A stretch of 39,578 bases of DNA from an uncultured Meiothermus sp. (GCA_937950405.1 CALFDH010000151.1:1-39578); one strand, 5' to 3'; numbered from the stretch's first letter, positions 1-9,700 are shown. A program made the numbers and translations. The notes: generated by a model from the letters alone, not told the origin.

Positions 1-1
1 G

Positions 2-328
2 GTGGCCCGCCTCGAGGCCCTGCTGCGCCGCAGCCAGCGCGAGTTGGAAGTGCTTTCCTACGCCGATGTGGTGCTATATCCGCGCAAAATGGAGGCCCGC
101 CGGGGGGAGCGGCTTTTGGAGCTTTCACCCAAGGCCTTGCAGATTTTGCAGTGTTTTTTGGAGCACCCCGAGCAGCTTTTGCCCAAAGAAACCCTGATGC
201 AGCGGGTCTGGGGCGAGGAGGTTGAGCCCAACACCCTCGAGGTGCACCTTTCGGCGCTGCGCCGGGCGCTGGGCGAACCCCCGCTGCTCCACACCCTGCG
301 GGGACATGGCTATATCTTGAGGAAGTAA
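2..328 (+). CDS. Response regulator, OmpR/PhoB-type winged-helix C-terminal part (5' truncated by window edge)
   Basis: ORF translation ends ...LSPKALQILQCFLEHPEQLLPKETLMQRVWGEEVEPNTLEVHLSALRRALGEPPLLHTLRGHGYILRK, a classic trans_reg_C domain; followed by a histidine kinase. Confidence 0.9.
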   Translation: MARLEALLRRSQRELEVLSYADVVLYPRKMEARRGERLLELSPKALQILQCFLEHPEQLLPKETLMQRVWGEEVEPNTLEVHLSALRRALGEPPLLHTLRGHGYILRK

Positions 329-366
329 GCGAGGCCCACAGCATAGAACTCACCCCTTTTGCTCTG

Positions 367-408
367 ACCCCCGACCCCTGTGCCCTGTTCCCTAACCCCT
401 AACCCCTC
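367..408. repeat. Heptad tandem array (ACCCCTA/ACCCCTG type), 6 units, ending 3 nt before the histidine-kinase ATG
   Basis: acccccg|acccctg|tgccctg|ttcccta|accccta|acccctc read at period 7. Confidence 0.85.
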
Positions 409-411
409 CCC

Positions 412-1671
412 ATGACCCTCCGGTTGCGCCTCCTGTTGTGGCTTCTGCTGGCCCTGGCCCTGCTCTGGGTTCCGCTGGGTGTTTTGACCGTTCGGCAGGC
501 CCAGCGCACCGTGCAGGACACCCTCGAGCGGGCCGCCCTCTTCCGGCTCGGTTTCCTGGTCAGCCAGGGGCGGGTACGCATTCAGGACTTAGCCCAGGTG
601 GTGCAGGAGTTTGGCGGGGTGGGCTTTATCCTGAGCGCCGGAGGGCGCATAGCCTATACCGACCTGGGCGATTACCGGCTACCCGAGGGCCTCGAGCAGG
701 CGCTATCCCGGGGCCAGAGCTTTCGTCAGATTCGGGACAACTGGCTCTGGGTGGCGCTGCCCAGCGACGAGGGGGGACTGGGCCTGGGCACGCCCCTGGA
801 AGAAGTGGCGGCCCTGCCGCAGCACTTGCTGCAAATCTACCTTGGCCTGGGCGGTTTACTGGCTTTGCTGGCCTTTGCGGTGGGGGCCTTTGGCCTTTCC
901 CGGTCGCTGCGCCCGCTGGACACGGTTTCGCGGGAGCTGGCCCGGCGCAGCGCCGAAAACCTCGAGCCGCTCCCACCCCCAAAGCTTCCCGAAGCCCGCC
1001 CGGCAGTTCGGGCCATGAACACCCTGATGGGCGAGCTCAAAACCGCCCTGCACCGGCTCAAAGTGCAGGAGCAAGCTGCCCGACGCTTCGCTTATGGCGC
1101 TTCGCACGAGTTGCGCAACCCCCTGACGGCCCTGAAGGGCTACCTGGAGGTGTTGCAGCGTCGGCCTGGGGAACTCCGGGCCACCGAAGGCGCACTGCGC
1201 GAGGCGCGGCGCATGGAGCTGCTGCTGGAGGGTTTGCTAACCCTGGCCCGGCTGGAAGGCCAGGCCCAGGTACCAACAGCGCCGCTGGACTTGAAAACCT
1301 TTCTGGAGCAGCAGGGGCTGCCGGTGGAGGGAAGCGGCTGGGTAGAGGCCGACCCCAGGCTGCTTTCGGTGGCCGTGGATAACCTTATTCAGAACGCCCA
1401 GAAGCACGCCGGGGGTCTGGAGAAGCTGGTCCTCGAGCCCGCACAGGGGGGCGTCTGGCTTTGGGCCTACGACCGGGGCCCCGGCTTCCGGCCCGAGGTG
1501 TTGCCCAGGGCCTTCGAGGCTTTTGTCAAAAGCGACCAGAGCGAAGGGGTGGGCCTGGGGCTGGCCCTGGTGGCGGCCACAGCCCAGATCATGGGGGGCC
1601 GAACCCAGGCCGAGAATCGCCCCGATGGGGGGGCTCGGGTGGGCCTCTGGTTGCCGGGGGCCAGGGGCTAA
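412..1671 (+). CDS. Two-component sensor histidine kinase
   Basis: N-terminal TM segments, HAMP-like region, H-box FAYGASHELRNPLTALKGYLE, N-box NLIQNAQKHA, G-box GVGLGLALV. Confidence 0.93.
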   Translation: MTLRLRLLLWLLLALALLWVPLGVLTVRQAQRTVQDTLERAALFRLGFLVSQGRVRIQDLAQVVQEFGGVGFILSAGGRIAYTDLGDYRLPEGLEQALSRGQSFRQIRDNWLWVALPSDEGGLGLGTPLEEVAALPQHLLQIYLGLGGLLALLAFAVGAFGLSRSLRPLDTVSRELARRSAENLEPLPPPKLPEARPAVRAMNTLMGELKTALHRLKVQEQAARRFAYGASHELRNPLTALKGYLEVLQRRPGELRATEGALREARRMELLLEGLLTLARLEGQAQVPTAPLDLKTFLEQQGLPVEGSGWVEADPRLLSVAVDNLIQNAQKHAGGLEKLVLEPAQGGVWLWAYDRGPGFRPEVLPRAFEAFVKSDQSEGVGLGLALVAATAQIMGGRTQAENRPDGGARVGLWLPGARG

Positions 1672-1751
1672 GGGGCGGGGCAAACTCCACCGCCCTCAAC
1701 CCTGTCGCTGTCGGTCATTTACCATGGGCGCTGCCAGGCTTTTATCGTTAT

Positions 1752-1774
1752 CCCTCTCCCCTTGCGGGAGAGGG
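1752..1774. repeat. Short palindrome CCCTCTCCCCTTGCGGGAGAGGG downstream of histidine kinase
   Basis: Inverted arms ccctctccc/gggagaggg; no clear T-tract. Confidence 0.6.
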
Positions 1775-1816
1775 TGGCGACACCGCCGGCCAGCTTGGTG
1801 ATTATTTTGCCGAATA

Positions 1817-1942
1817 ATACCGGATTCAAAAAGATAGTTATCCAAAACAATAATCCAGAGGCTATCTTTTTGAATCCTAAAGTACTCCCTTCGGTCGGGT
1901 TAGTTCGCCACCATTCGGTGACGAACTAACCGAATCTGGTAT
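1817..1942 (+). mobile_element. MITE-like two-hairpin element, copy A
   Basis: Terminal inverted repeats ATACCGGATTC / GAATCTGGTAT; hairpins GGATTCAAAAAGATA..TATCTTTTTGAATCC and GGTTAGTTCG..CGAACTAACC; same organisation at 6262-6388 and 20335-20468. Confidence 0.8.
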
Positions 1943-2073
1943 AAAACACTTCAGACGGTAACCCGGTGTCGTCGGGTGAGGGGTTGCAACAACGATGCCC
2001 ATGCAAATGATGAGCCTGCCAGCGCTGCCCTGGCATTGGAGGTGTGTTTTCCTGGGTCGTACAATGGCCTCGA

Positions 2074-3624
2074 ATGAGAAAGGAATACGACTACGTCATT
2101 GTGGGGGCGGGGTCGGCGGGGTGTGTGCTGGCCTACCGGCTGAGCGCCAAGCCCGACCTCAAGGTGCTGGTGCTCGAGGCCGGCGAGCCCGAGCAGGGCC
2201 TCTACCACAAAGCGCCTGCGGCCTTCCCCAAGCTCTTCAAAGGGCCTTCCGACTGGGCTTTTTACACCGCGCCGCAGCCCGAGCTGAACGGGCGCGAGCT
2301 CTACTGGCCCCGCGGCAAAGCGCTGGGCGGCAGCAGCAGCATTAATGCCATGATTGTCATTCGCGGCAACCCCCGCGACTACGACGACTGGCAGCAACCG
2401 GGGTGGTCGTTTGCCGAGGTACTGCCTTATTTCAAGCGACTCGAGGCCCATCCCCTGGGCCCCTCCGAGTACCACGGCGACCGGGGCCCCTTGCACGTGG
2501 AGGAGCGCAAGTACACCAACCCCCTCACCCACGCTTTCATCGAGGCGGCCAGGCAGTGGGGCCTGCCGCGCAACGACGATTTCAACGGTGCCACGCAGGA
2601 GGGGGTGGGCCTTTTTCATGTGAACCAGAAAAACGGCGCCCGCCACAGCGCGGCCAGCGCCTACCTGAGACCCGCCCTGCCGCGCCCCAACCTCGATGTG
2701 CAGACCGGGGCCAGGGCCCACCGCATTCTGTGGGAGGGGGCCCGGGCGGTGGGGGTGGAGTACCGGCATCAGGGCCAGCTCTGGCAGGTGCGGGCCAGCC
2801 GGGGGGTGATTGTCTCGAGCGGTGCGGTGCAGTCGCCCCAGCTCCTGATGCTCTCGGGGATTGGCCTCGCCGAACACCTTAAGTCGCACGGCCTCGAGGT
2901 ACGCCAGGATCTGCCGGTAGGGCAGAACCTCTGGGATCATCTGGCCCTGCCGGTCATCTGGCACTGCAAGGCCCCGGTCAGCCTGGACAAGGCCGAAACC
3001 CTGGCCCACATCCTTCGCTATCTGCTTACCCAGCGCGGGCCTTTTGTCAGCAACGTGGCCGAGGCGGGGGCTTTTGTGCGTACCCGGCCCCAGGCCCCAG
3101 CGCCCGATTTGCAGTTCCACTTTGGCCCGGCCTTCTTCAGCAACCACGGCTTCGACCGCGAGGAGGGCCATTTCTTTACCATCGGCCCCACCCTGGTTGC
3201 GCCCCAGAGCCGGGGGTGGATTGGGCTGAGGAGCGCCGACCCCGAAGACGCCCCGCTCATCCAGCCGCACTACCTGCGCGAACCCGCCGACCTCGAGGTG
3301 CTGCGGGCCGGCATGGAGCTAGCCCGCGAAATAGTCGCACAGAAAGCCTTTGATGCCTACCGGGGCCAGCCCCACGCCCGTCAGGCCGGGGTGCAGAGTG
3401 CTGCCGAGATGGTCGCTTACATCCGCCAGCACGCCCAGACCCTCTATCACCCCGCCGGGACGTGCAGCATGGGGCAGGTGGTGGACGAACACCTCAAGGT
3501 TTACGGTACCGAAAACCTTTTCGTGGTGGATGCCTCGGTGATGCCGGGGGTGGTGCGCGGCAACACCAACATTCCTACCCTGATGGTGGCAGAGCGGGCT
3601 GCCGACCTGCTGCTAGGGGTCTAG
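2074..3624 (+). CDS. GMC-family oxidoreductase (choline dehydrogenase-like)
   Basis: MRKEYDYVIVGAGSAGCVLAYRLS FAD-binding motif; GKALGGSSSINAMIVIRGNPRDYDDW; C-terminal HPAGTCSMG..VVDASVMP; start chosen at internal ATG 2074. Confidence 0.93.
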   Translation: MRKEYDYVIVGAGSAGCVLAYRLSAKPDLKVLVLEAGEPEQGLYHKAPAAFPKLFKGPSDWAFYTAPQPELNGRELYWPRGKALGGSSSINAMIVIRGNPRDYDDWQQPGWSFAEVLPYFKRLEAHPLGPSEYHGDRGPLHVEERKYTNPLTHAFIEAARQWGLPRNDDFNGATQEGVGLFHVNQKNGARHSAASAYLRPALPRPNLDVQTGARAHRILWEGARAVGVEYRHQGQLWQVRASRGVIVSSGAVQSPQLLMLSGIGLAEHLKSHGLEVRQDLPVGQNLWDHLALPVIWHCKAPVSLDKAETLAHILRYLLTQRGPFVSNVAEAGAFVRTRPQAPAPDLQFHFGPAFFSNHGFDREEGHFFTIGPTLVAPQSRGWIGLRSADPEDAPLIQPHYLREPADLEVLRAGMELAREIVAQKAFDAYRGQPHARQAGVQSAAEMVAYIRQHAQTLYHPAGTCSMGQVVDEHLKVYGTENLFVVDASVMPGVVRGNTNIPTLMVAERAADLLLGV

Positions 3625-4194
3625 GGGTTTGGCCTCGGGCACGGTGAGCCCGGCGTAAACCTGGGCCAGGCTCAGATGGGCCTCGAGGCACGGAATCTCC
3701 AGGGTCCCTTCGTTGACCAGCTCACTCCACCAGAGGTTCCACGGGGTCTTCTGGTAGATTTCCACCCGGCGCTCTTCCTGCGAGACCAGCAGATAGGTTT
3801 TCAGCGTGGGGATTTTGAAGTAAGCATCGAGCTTCTCGCGCCGGTCGCGCTCGAGGGTACTGCTCGACAGCACCTCTGCAATGAAGCAGGGCTGATGAAT
3901 CTCGTGGCTGTGCGGCTCCTCGGCGCAACTGACCACCACATCGGGGTAGTAGTAGCGGTTGAGCTGAGCCACCCAGGTGCGAACGGTTTGCACCTGAAAC
4001 GCGCAGCCCCGTGTCTTGGCAATAGCTCTGAGGGCATCGGCTATGTTCAGCACGATTTCGTTGTGCTGCTTGCTCTCGCCGGCCATGGCGTACACGAAAC
4101 CGTCCAGGTACTCGTAACGCTGGTTGGTTTGCTTTTCGAGCTCGAGCCACTCCTCCTTGGATAGGCGCAGAGGGCGCGGGGCGCGGGCGACCAT
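3613..4194 (-). CDS. Uma2 family (DUF820) endonuclease-fold protein
   Basis: LSKEEWLELEKQTNQRYEYLDGFVYAMAGESKQHNEI...YYYPDVVVSC...FIAEVLSSSTLERDRREKLDAYFKIPTLKTYLLVSQEERRVEIYQK. Confidence 0.9.
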   Translation of the reverse strand: MVARAPRPLRLSKEEWLELEKQTNQRYEYLDGFVYAMAGESKQHNEIVLNIADALRAIAKTRGCAFQVQTVRTWVAQLNRYYYPDVVVSCAEEPHSHEIHQPCFIAEVLSSSTLERDRREKLDAYFKIPTLKTYLLVSQEERRVEIYQKTPWNLWWSELVNEGTLEIPCLEAHLSLAQVYAGLTVPEAKPLDP

Positions 4195-4305
4195 GAGGCA
4201 ATTCTAGCGCAGGCGAGCGCTGCCATATACAAAGCCCTATTTTTCCGCTACACTGGCAGGGTTGCCGGCTGTTGTCATACCACAGCCATTCCCCCCGGAG
4301 ACCCA

Positions 4306-6093
4306 ATGGAACTCAGAAACATCGCAATTATTGCGCACGTAGACCATGGTAAGACCACCCTGGTAGACGCGATGCTCAAACAAGCCAAGGCCCTTTCGCG
4401 CCACGACGAGGGTAGCGAGCGCATCATGGACTCGGGCGATTTGGAGCGCGAGCGCGGCATTACCATTCTGGCCAAGAACACCGCGGTGGAATGGGGGGGC
4501 GTGAAGATCAACATTGTGGACACCCCCGGCCACGCCGACTTCGGGGGCGAGGTGGAGCGGGCCTTGAGCATGGTGGACGGGGTGCTCTTGCTGGTAGACG
4601 CCGCCGAAGGCCCCATGCCCCAGACCCGCTTTGTGCTCAAAAAGGCCATTGAGGCCAAACTCAAGCCCATTGTGGTCATCAACAAGGTAGACAAAAAAGA
4701 CGCCCGGCCCGACGAGGTGCTGAACGAAACCTTCGACCTGATGGCTGAGCTGGGCGCTTCGGACGAACAGCTCGACTTCCCCTACCTGTATGCGGTGGGC
4801 CGGGAGGGGACGGCCTGGCTGGGCGAGACCCCAAAGCCCGACCTGACCGACCTTTTCGAGACCATCCTGCAGCACATCCCTGCCCCCCAGGTGGCCGAGG
4901 GCCCCTTCCAGCTCCGGGTGGCCAACCTGGACTACTCCAACTTTCTGGGCAAGATTGCCCTGGGCAAGGTGCACCGGGGTACGGTACGCAAGAACCAGTT
5001 TGTGACCATCCTGGGTGAGCACGGCCAGCGCGACCTGAAGGTGGTGGCGGTCTTTACCCACCGGGGCTTGGAGCGCCTCGAGGTAGACGAAGTCACCCCG
5101 GGCGATATTGTGGCCATTGCGGGCATGGAGGGCGTGGAAATCGGCGATACCATCGCGGCCCGGGAGGCCCCCGAGGCCCTGCCCCGCCTGGCGGTGGACG
5201 AGCCCACCGTGAGCATCACCGTTACCCCCAACACCTCGCCCTTTGCGGGCAAGGAGGGCAAGTTCGTCACCAGCCGCCAGATCCGGGAGCGGCTTTTGAA
5301 GGAGCTCGAGACCAACGTGGCCCTGCGGGTGATCGAGGTTACCCCCGACACCTTCGAGCTGCACGGGCGTGGAGAGCTTCACCTTTCGGTGCTCCTGGAG
5401 ACCATGCGCCGCGAAGGCTTTGAGCTTTCGGTGGGCCAGCCCAGCGTATTGTTCAAGGAGACGGAGGGCCAGATTCAGGAGCCCTACGAATACCTGGTGG
5501 TGGACGTGCCGGAGGCCAGGTTCGGCCCGGTGATGGAAGCCCTGGGCAGCCGCAAGGCCCAGATGGTGCATATGGAACAGGAAGGCGGGCGCATCCGCGC
5601 CGAGTTCACCGTGCCGGCCCGGGCTTTGTTCGGTTTTCGCACCCTGTTCCTGACCCTCACGGCGGGCGAGGGCGTGATGAGCCACAACTTCCACGCCTAC
5701 GGCCCGCATGTGGGCAGCCTGGAAACCCGCACCACCGGATCGGCTGTGGCCATGGAGGCCGGGGTGGCCTACGCTTACAGTCTGTACCGCTTGCAGGAGC
5801 GCATCAATTTCTTTATTGAGCCCGGCACCGAGGTGTACGTGGGCATGATTGTGGGTGAGCACGTGCGGGAAAACGACCTGAACGTCAACGTCAACATCAA
5901 CAAAAAGCTCACCAACGTGCGGGCGGCGGGCTCCGACGAGAACATCCGGCTCATTCCCCCGCGCAAGTTCACTCTCGAGGAGGCCCTGGAGTTCTTAGCC
6001 CCCGACGAGTTGCTCGAGGTTACCCCGCAGAGTCTGCGCCTGCGCAAGCGGGTGCTCGACCCCAGCCAGCGCAAGCGGGCCGAGACAGCCTGA
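4306..6093 (+). CDS. typA: Ribosome-associated translational GTPase TypA/BipA
   Basis: MELRNIAIIAHVDHGKTTLVDAMLKQ..., DTPGHADFGGEVERAL, NKVDKKDARPDEV; full-length 595 aa. Confidence 0.97.
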   Translation: MELRNIAIIAHVDHGKTTLVDAMLKQAKALSRHDEGSERIMDSGDLERERGITILAKNTAVEWGGVKINIVDTPGHADFGGEVERALSMVDGVLLLVDAAEGPMPQTRFVLKKAIEAKLKPIVVINKVDKKDARPDEVLNETFDLMAELGASDEQLDFPYLYAVGREGTAWLGETPKPDLTDLFETILQHIPAPQVAEGPFQLRVANLDYSNFLGKIALGKVHRGTVRKNQFVTILGEHGQRDLKVVAVFTHRGLERLEVDEVTPGDIVAIAGMEGVEIGDTIAAREAPEALPRLAVDEPTVSITVTPNTSPFAGKEGKFVTSRQIRERLLKELETNVALRVIEVTPDTFELHGRGELHLSVLLETMRREGFELSVGQPSVLFKETEGQIQEPYEYLVVDVPEARFGPVMEALGSRKAQMVHMEQEGGRIRAEFTVPARALFGFRTLFLTLTAGEGVMSHNFHAYGPHVGSLETRTTGSAVAMEAGVAYAYSLYRLQERINFFIEPGTEVYVGMIVGEHVRENDLNVNVNINKKLTNVRAAGSDENIRLIPPRKFTLEEALEFLAPDELLEVTPQSLRLRKRVLDPSQRKRAETA

Positions 6094-6108
6094 AGGTTCA
6101 AGGTTCAG

Positions 6109-6600
6109 ACCAGTGCCTCCGGCTCAGGCAGATCGAGCGCTGTGGCGAGCGCACGGTCGAGTTCCGCCATCTTTTGGGCCGATAGTTTACCCACATACTG
6201 GGTCAGACGGCTTTTTTCGATGCGGGTTAGATCGTCGCAGTGAATGCTGCTTTCGTGCTTGATACCAGATTCGGTTAGTTCGTTACCGAATGGTAACGAA
6301 CTAACCCGACCGAAGGGAGTGCTCTAGGATTCAAAAAGATAGCTCCTGGGGTTTTTGGTTTGGTGAAGTATCTTTTTGAATCCGGTATGAGACCTTCCTC
6401 GAGGCCCACCGGAACCTGGGTACTGATGCCGTGGTAGCTTGAGAAAACGGGCGCACAGACCACGGTGGAATGGGGGCTGTCTATTAGAAACTGTCGACTC
6501 ACGACCACATAGACCCGGCGGCGCTTGGGGTCGACGGTGTGTTAGTTCTGGGCCCGGTACAACTCCCCAGTTTCAACCAGCCCGACGTAGATGCCAAGGG
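6109..6600 (-). pseudogene. MazF/PemK-family toxin remnant, with in-frame stop and MITE copy B inserted
   Basis: Minus-strand translation: [62 protein letters not shown]-[127-bp element]-KHESSIHCDDLTRIEKSRLTQYVGKLSAQKMAELDRALATALDLPEPEALV*; 5' boundary uncertain. Confidence 0.8.
6262..6388 (-). mobile_element. MITE-like two-hairpin element, copy B (reverse orientation), inserted in mazF-like pseudogene
   Basis: ATACCAGATTCGGTTAGTTCG...TATCTTTTTGAATCCGGTAT; same organisation as copies A and C. Confidence 0.85.
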
Positions 6601-6605
6601 AGTCG

Positions 6606-7148
6606 TCACCCACAGCGATTAAACCTGGCGAGAGCGGCCCGGCCCTCCGACGTACCGCCCGCAACCTCCGCGCCGGCCAGTGAGATCATGTAATAGCCCC
6701 CGGCGCTCCCCGCATCTACCACCACATAGTAGGTGCCGCCCTGCAAGGTTTCCCGCAACAACGGCCCTTTACGGGCAAGCAGGCCGTGGCCCCGATAGTC
6801 GCGCCAGCCGCCCTCGAATATCCGGGCCCCCAGCCCGTCGGGGATGGCGAATGGTGGGCGCTGGTTACCCTGAACCCCCGGCCCTACCAGCCAGATACGG
6901 GGCTGAAAAGTGGCGGGGCAGGCCGCCCCCACAAAGAGCCCCAGATCCAGAACAAAACCTGCGGCCAGTTCGAAGGCATAAAAGTCGAGCTGGCCCGCGC
7001 TTAGTTGACCCGTTACAACCTTAGAGATGGTGGGCTCCAGAACCCGGTAGGCCTGCTGAAGGGTGGGCGAGCCGGGGTTCCAGAACGGCTGGTGGGCAAA
7101 GCCCAGCCAGCCAAGCCCGATAAAAAGGCTAATCATCCACTTTTTCAT
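6606..7148 (-). CDS. Secreted hypothetical protein (signal peptide; possibly beta-sandwich PPC-like)
   Basis: MKKWMISLFIGLGWLGFAHQPFWNPG... signal peptide; ...LLRETLQGGTYYVVVDAGSAGGYYMISLAG; C-terminus runs into the mazF remnant and may be altered. Confidence 0.6.
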   Translation of the reverse strand: MKKWMISLFIGLGWLGFAHQPFWNPGSPTLQQAYRVLEPTISKVVTGQLSAGQLDFYAFELAAGFVLDLGLFVGAACPATFQPRIWLVGPGVQGNQRPPFAIPDGLGARIFEGGWRDYRGHGLLARKGPLLRETLQGGTYYVVVDAGSAGGYYMISLAGAEVAGGTSEGRAALARFNRCG

Positions 7149-7225
7149 GCCATGATTCTGCACGAGCCGCGCCAGCGCCAGTGTGCCGCTTGATAAACTC
7201 CCGGCTTACTTTCCGGCCTCCTTTA

Positions 7226-7281
7226 GGCTTGCTGATGCCTTGAGCTTTAGCCCTAAAGCCTTTAGCCTGATGCCGGTATGC
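7226..7281. repeat. Heptad tandem array ((T)TTAGCC type), about 8 units, running through the purU start codon
   Basis: ggcttgc|tgatgcc|ttgagct|ttagccc|taaagcc|tttagcc|tgatgcc|ggtatgc. Confidence 0.75.
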
Positions 7282-8138
7282 AGAGCGATACCACGGCAAG
7301 GCTCTTGATTACCTGTCCCGACCGGCCCGGTATTGTGGCGGCGGTTTCGAACTTTCTTTTCAACCACGGGGCCAACATTACCGCCCTCGACCAGCACTCC
7401 ACCGACCCCGAGGGAGGGCTATTTTTCATGCGGCTGGAGTTTCAGACCCCCCACCTGGATGTCTCGCGGGAAATCCTGGAAAAAGCCTTTGCCGAGCGGG
7501 TAGCGGCCCGTTTCGAGATGGACTGGCGCATTACCTACGCAGCCGATCTCAAAAAGGTGGCCGTTCTGGTCTCTAAGTACGACCATGCCCTGCTCGAGCT
7601 GCTCTGGCGGCACAGCAACCAAGAACTCCCCTGCCAGCTTACCCAGGTGATCTCCAATCACGAGGATTTGCGCCCAGAGGTCGAGCGCTTTGGCATCCCC
7701 TTCCACCACGTACCGGTCAGCAAGGAAAACAAGGAGCAGGCCGAGGCCAGGATGCTGGAGCTGCTCGGCGCTACCGATTTGGTGGTGCTGGCCCGTTACA
7801 TGCAGATTCTGACCGCCGGTTTTGTGGCCCACTACCCCAACAAAATCATCAACATTCACCACTCCTTTTTGCCGGCCTTTGTGGGCGCCAACCCCTACAA
7901 GCAGGCCTACACCCGGGGGGTGAAGATCATCGGGGCTACCGCGCACTACGTGACCGAGGAACTCGACCAGGGGCCCATCATCGAGCAGGACGTGGCCCGG
8001 GTCTCGCACCGGCACGATGTGGCCGGTCTGGTGCGGCTGGGGCGGGACTTGGAACGCAACGTGCTGGCCCGGGCGGTGCAGTGGCACCTGGAAGACCGCA
8101 TCATCGTGTATGGAAATAAAACGGTGGTGTTTTCATAA
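7278..8138 (+). CDS. purU: Formyltetrahydrofolate deformylase
   Basis: N-terminal ACT domain ([26 protein letters not shown]), formyltransferase domain ...[70 protein letters not shown]. Confidence 0.96.
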   Translation: MQSDTTARLLITCPDRPGIVAAVSNFLFNHGANITALDQHSTDPEGGLFFMRLEFQTPHLDVSREILEKAFAERVAARFEMDWRITYAADLKKVAVLVSKYDHALLELLWRHSNQELPCQLTQVISNHEDLRPEVERFGIPFHHVPVSKENKEQAEARMLELLGATDLVVLARYMQILTAGFVAHYPNKIINIHHSFLPAFVGANPYKQAYTRGVKIIGATAHYVTEELDQGPIIEQDVARVSHRHDVAGLVRLGRDLERNVLARAVQWHLEDRIIVYGNKTVVFS

Positions 8139-8196
8139 TCGCACTTCATGCCGTCTTCACCGTACTTCGCTAGACTATGAGATGGAGGTTTTTGAG

Positions 8197-9447
8197 ATGT
8201 CTATGAGAAACACTTCGATTGCCCTGGGCGTGCTGCTGATGGTGGGGGGTGGGGTGGCCTGGTTTAATCTGAGTAAGAGCCAGAGCCCGCTTTCGGCCCC
8301 TAGTGAACCGCAGACGCAAGTACAGGCGCAGTTGTTCGACCAGAACCGGGCCTTGCTCGAGAACGAACGCAACACCGTAGATGTGGTACAGCGTAGCGGG
8401 GATGGCGTGGTGTTCGTGGCGGTGCGCAGCGCGCCGCAGATGGGCCGCGACTTTGGCTTTTTCTCGCCCTTTTTGCAGCCCCAGCCGCAGGAAGGCTCCG
8501 GCTCGGGCTTTGTGATCGACCAGGACGGTCTGATCCTCACCAACTACCACGTGATTGAGGGGGCCGACCAGATCACGGTGCGCTTTCACAATGACCCCAA
8601 AAGCTACCCAGCCCGGGTGGTGGGCCGGGCCGAGCCCTTAGACCTGGCCCTGATCCGGGTACAGGCCCCGCGGGAGAAGCTCAAGCCCATGCGCCTGGCC
8701 GACTCTGAACAGGTACGGGTGGGGCAGAAGGCCATTGCCATGGGGAACCCTTTTGGGCTGGAATTTACTGTTACCGAGGGGATTGTCTCGGCCATTCGGC
8801 GCAATCCTAACGACGGTAGCGGCGATGGCAAGGGGGCCTTCGTGCCTACCGTGATCCAGACCGATGCCGCCATCAACCCCGGCAACTCCGGGGGGCCTTT
8901 GCTCAACTCGCGCGGCGAGGTCATCGGCATCAATACCTTCATTTACAGCACCACCGGCATGCTGGGGGGCCAAGCCCAGTCTGCGGGCATCGGCTTTGCC
9001 ATCCCTATTAACTTGGCCAAGCAGTACCTGGCCGACCTCAAGGCCGGCAAAGACATTACCGCTGAGGAAATCCTGCGTTCTCGTCCGCGCCTGGGGGTCA
9101 CCTTGTCGGCGCTTTCGCTGAGCCAATACCCCGAGAACGTGCGTCGGCAGAACCGCCTGCCCGAGACTGGCCTGATGATTCAGCAGGTGGAGCGGGGCGG
9201 CCCTGCCGAGCGAGCGGGCCTACGGCCTGCGACCCGTACCGTGCAGCTTCAACTTCGCACAGGACAGGTCATCGAGCTGGGGGTCAATGGCGACATTCTG
9301 CTCGAGGCCGATGGCAACCCCATCAACAACATCAACGACCTGCGGGCCGTGCTGCTCTCCAAAAAGCCAGGTGAAGCCGTGAACCTGAAGGTCTGGCGCG
9401 ATGGCCAGACCCGCGATGTGCGGGTGGTGCCGCAGGTGATTCGCTGA
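8197..9447 (+). CDS. HtrA/DegP-like trypsin-type serine protease with PDZ domain
   Basis: GSGFVIDQDGLILTNYHVIEGA, LDLALIRV, TDAAINPGNSGGPLLNSRGEVIGIN, C-terminal PDZ; RBS GGAGG at 8184 before ATG 8197. Confidence 0.95.
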   Translation: MSMRNTSIALGVLLMVGGGVAWFNLSKSQSPLSAPSEPQTQVQAQLFDQNRALLENERNTVDVVQRSGDGVVFVAVRSAPQMGRDFGFFSPFLQPQPQEGSGSGFVIDQDGLILTNYHVIEGADQITVRFHNDPKSYPARVVGRAEPLDLALIRVQAPREKLKPMRLADSEQVRVGQKAIAMGNPFGLEFTVTEGIVSAIRRNPNDGSGDGKGAFVPTVIQTDAAINPGNSGGPLLNSRGEVIGINTFIYSTTGMLGGQAQSAGIGFAIPINLAKQYLADLKAGKDITAEEILRSRPRLGVTLSALSLSQYPENVRRQNRLPETGLMIQQVERGGPAERAGLRPATRTVQLQLRTGQVIELGVNGDILLEADGNPINNINDLRAVLLSKKPGEAVNLKVWRDGQTRDVRVVPQVIR

Positions 9448-9572
9448 GGGCGGACGTGGCGATTTGACCGCCAAAAAGCCTTGTGGTTGTGACCCCCATC
9501 GCCAGACACAGCCGGCTCGAGCCCATCCCATCTCTGCTTGAACACTTTGCATACTTCAGAAGCGGTGAGGCA

Positions 9573-9607
9573 GGGAACAGGGGGTAGGGGTTAGGGAACA
9601 GGGGACA
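9573..9607. repeat. Heptad tandem array (GGGGTTA/GGGAACA type), 5 units
   Basis: gggaaca|gggggta|ggggtta|gggaaca|ggggaca. Confidence 0.85.
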
Positions 9608-9700
9608 GGTGTGGAGACCCACTACCTACCTCCTATCACCTACTCCCACCCTTGGTATCTCGAAAGTTGGCTACACGCCTAGAGTTGGTATCAGTGGCAG

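Noticed and set aside
381-407. Telomere-like CCCTAA repeats suggesting a linear replicon end
   Set aside because: Only a few degenerate heptads between two genes of one operon; matches the general period-7 arrays seen elsewhere in the window
1951-3270. 439-aa minus-strand ORF antisense to the GMC oxidoreductase
   Set aside because: Shadow ORF typical of high-GC coding DNA; no recognisable domain, while the plus strand encodes a clear enzyme
3613-3624. 12-bp convergent overlap of the GMC and Uma2 gene ends
   Set aside because: Short 3' overlaps are ordinary in compact genomes; no further evidence of function
4237-5862. 541-aa minus-strand ORF antisense to typA
   Set aside because: Shadow ORF; His/Gly/Gln-rich composition without domain signature
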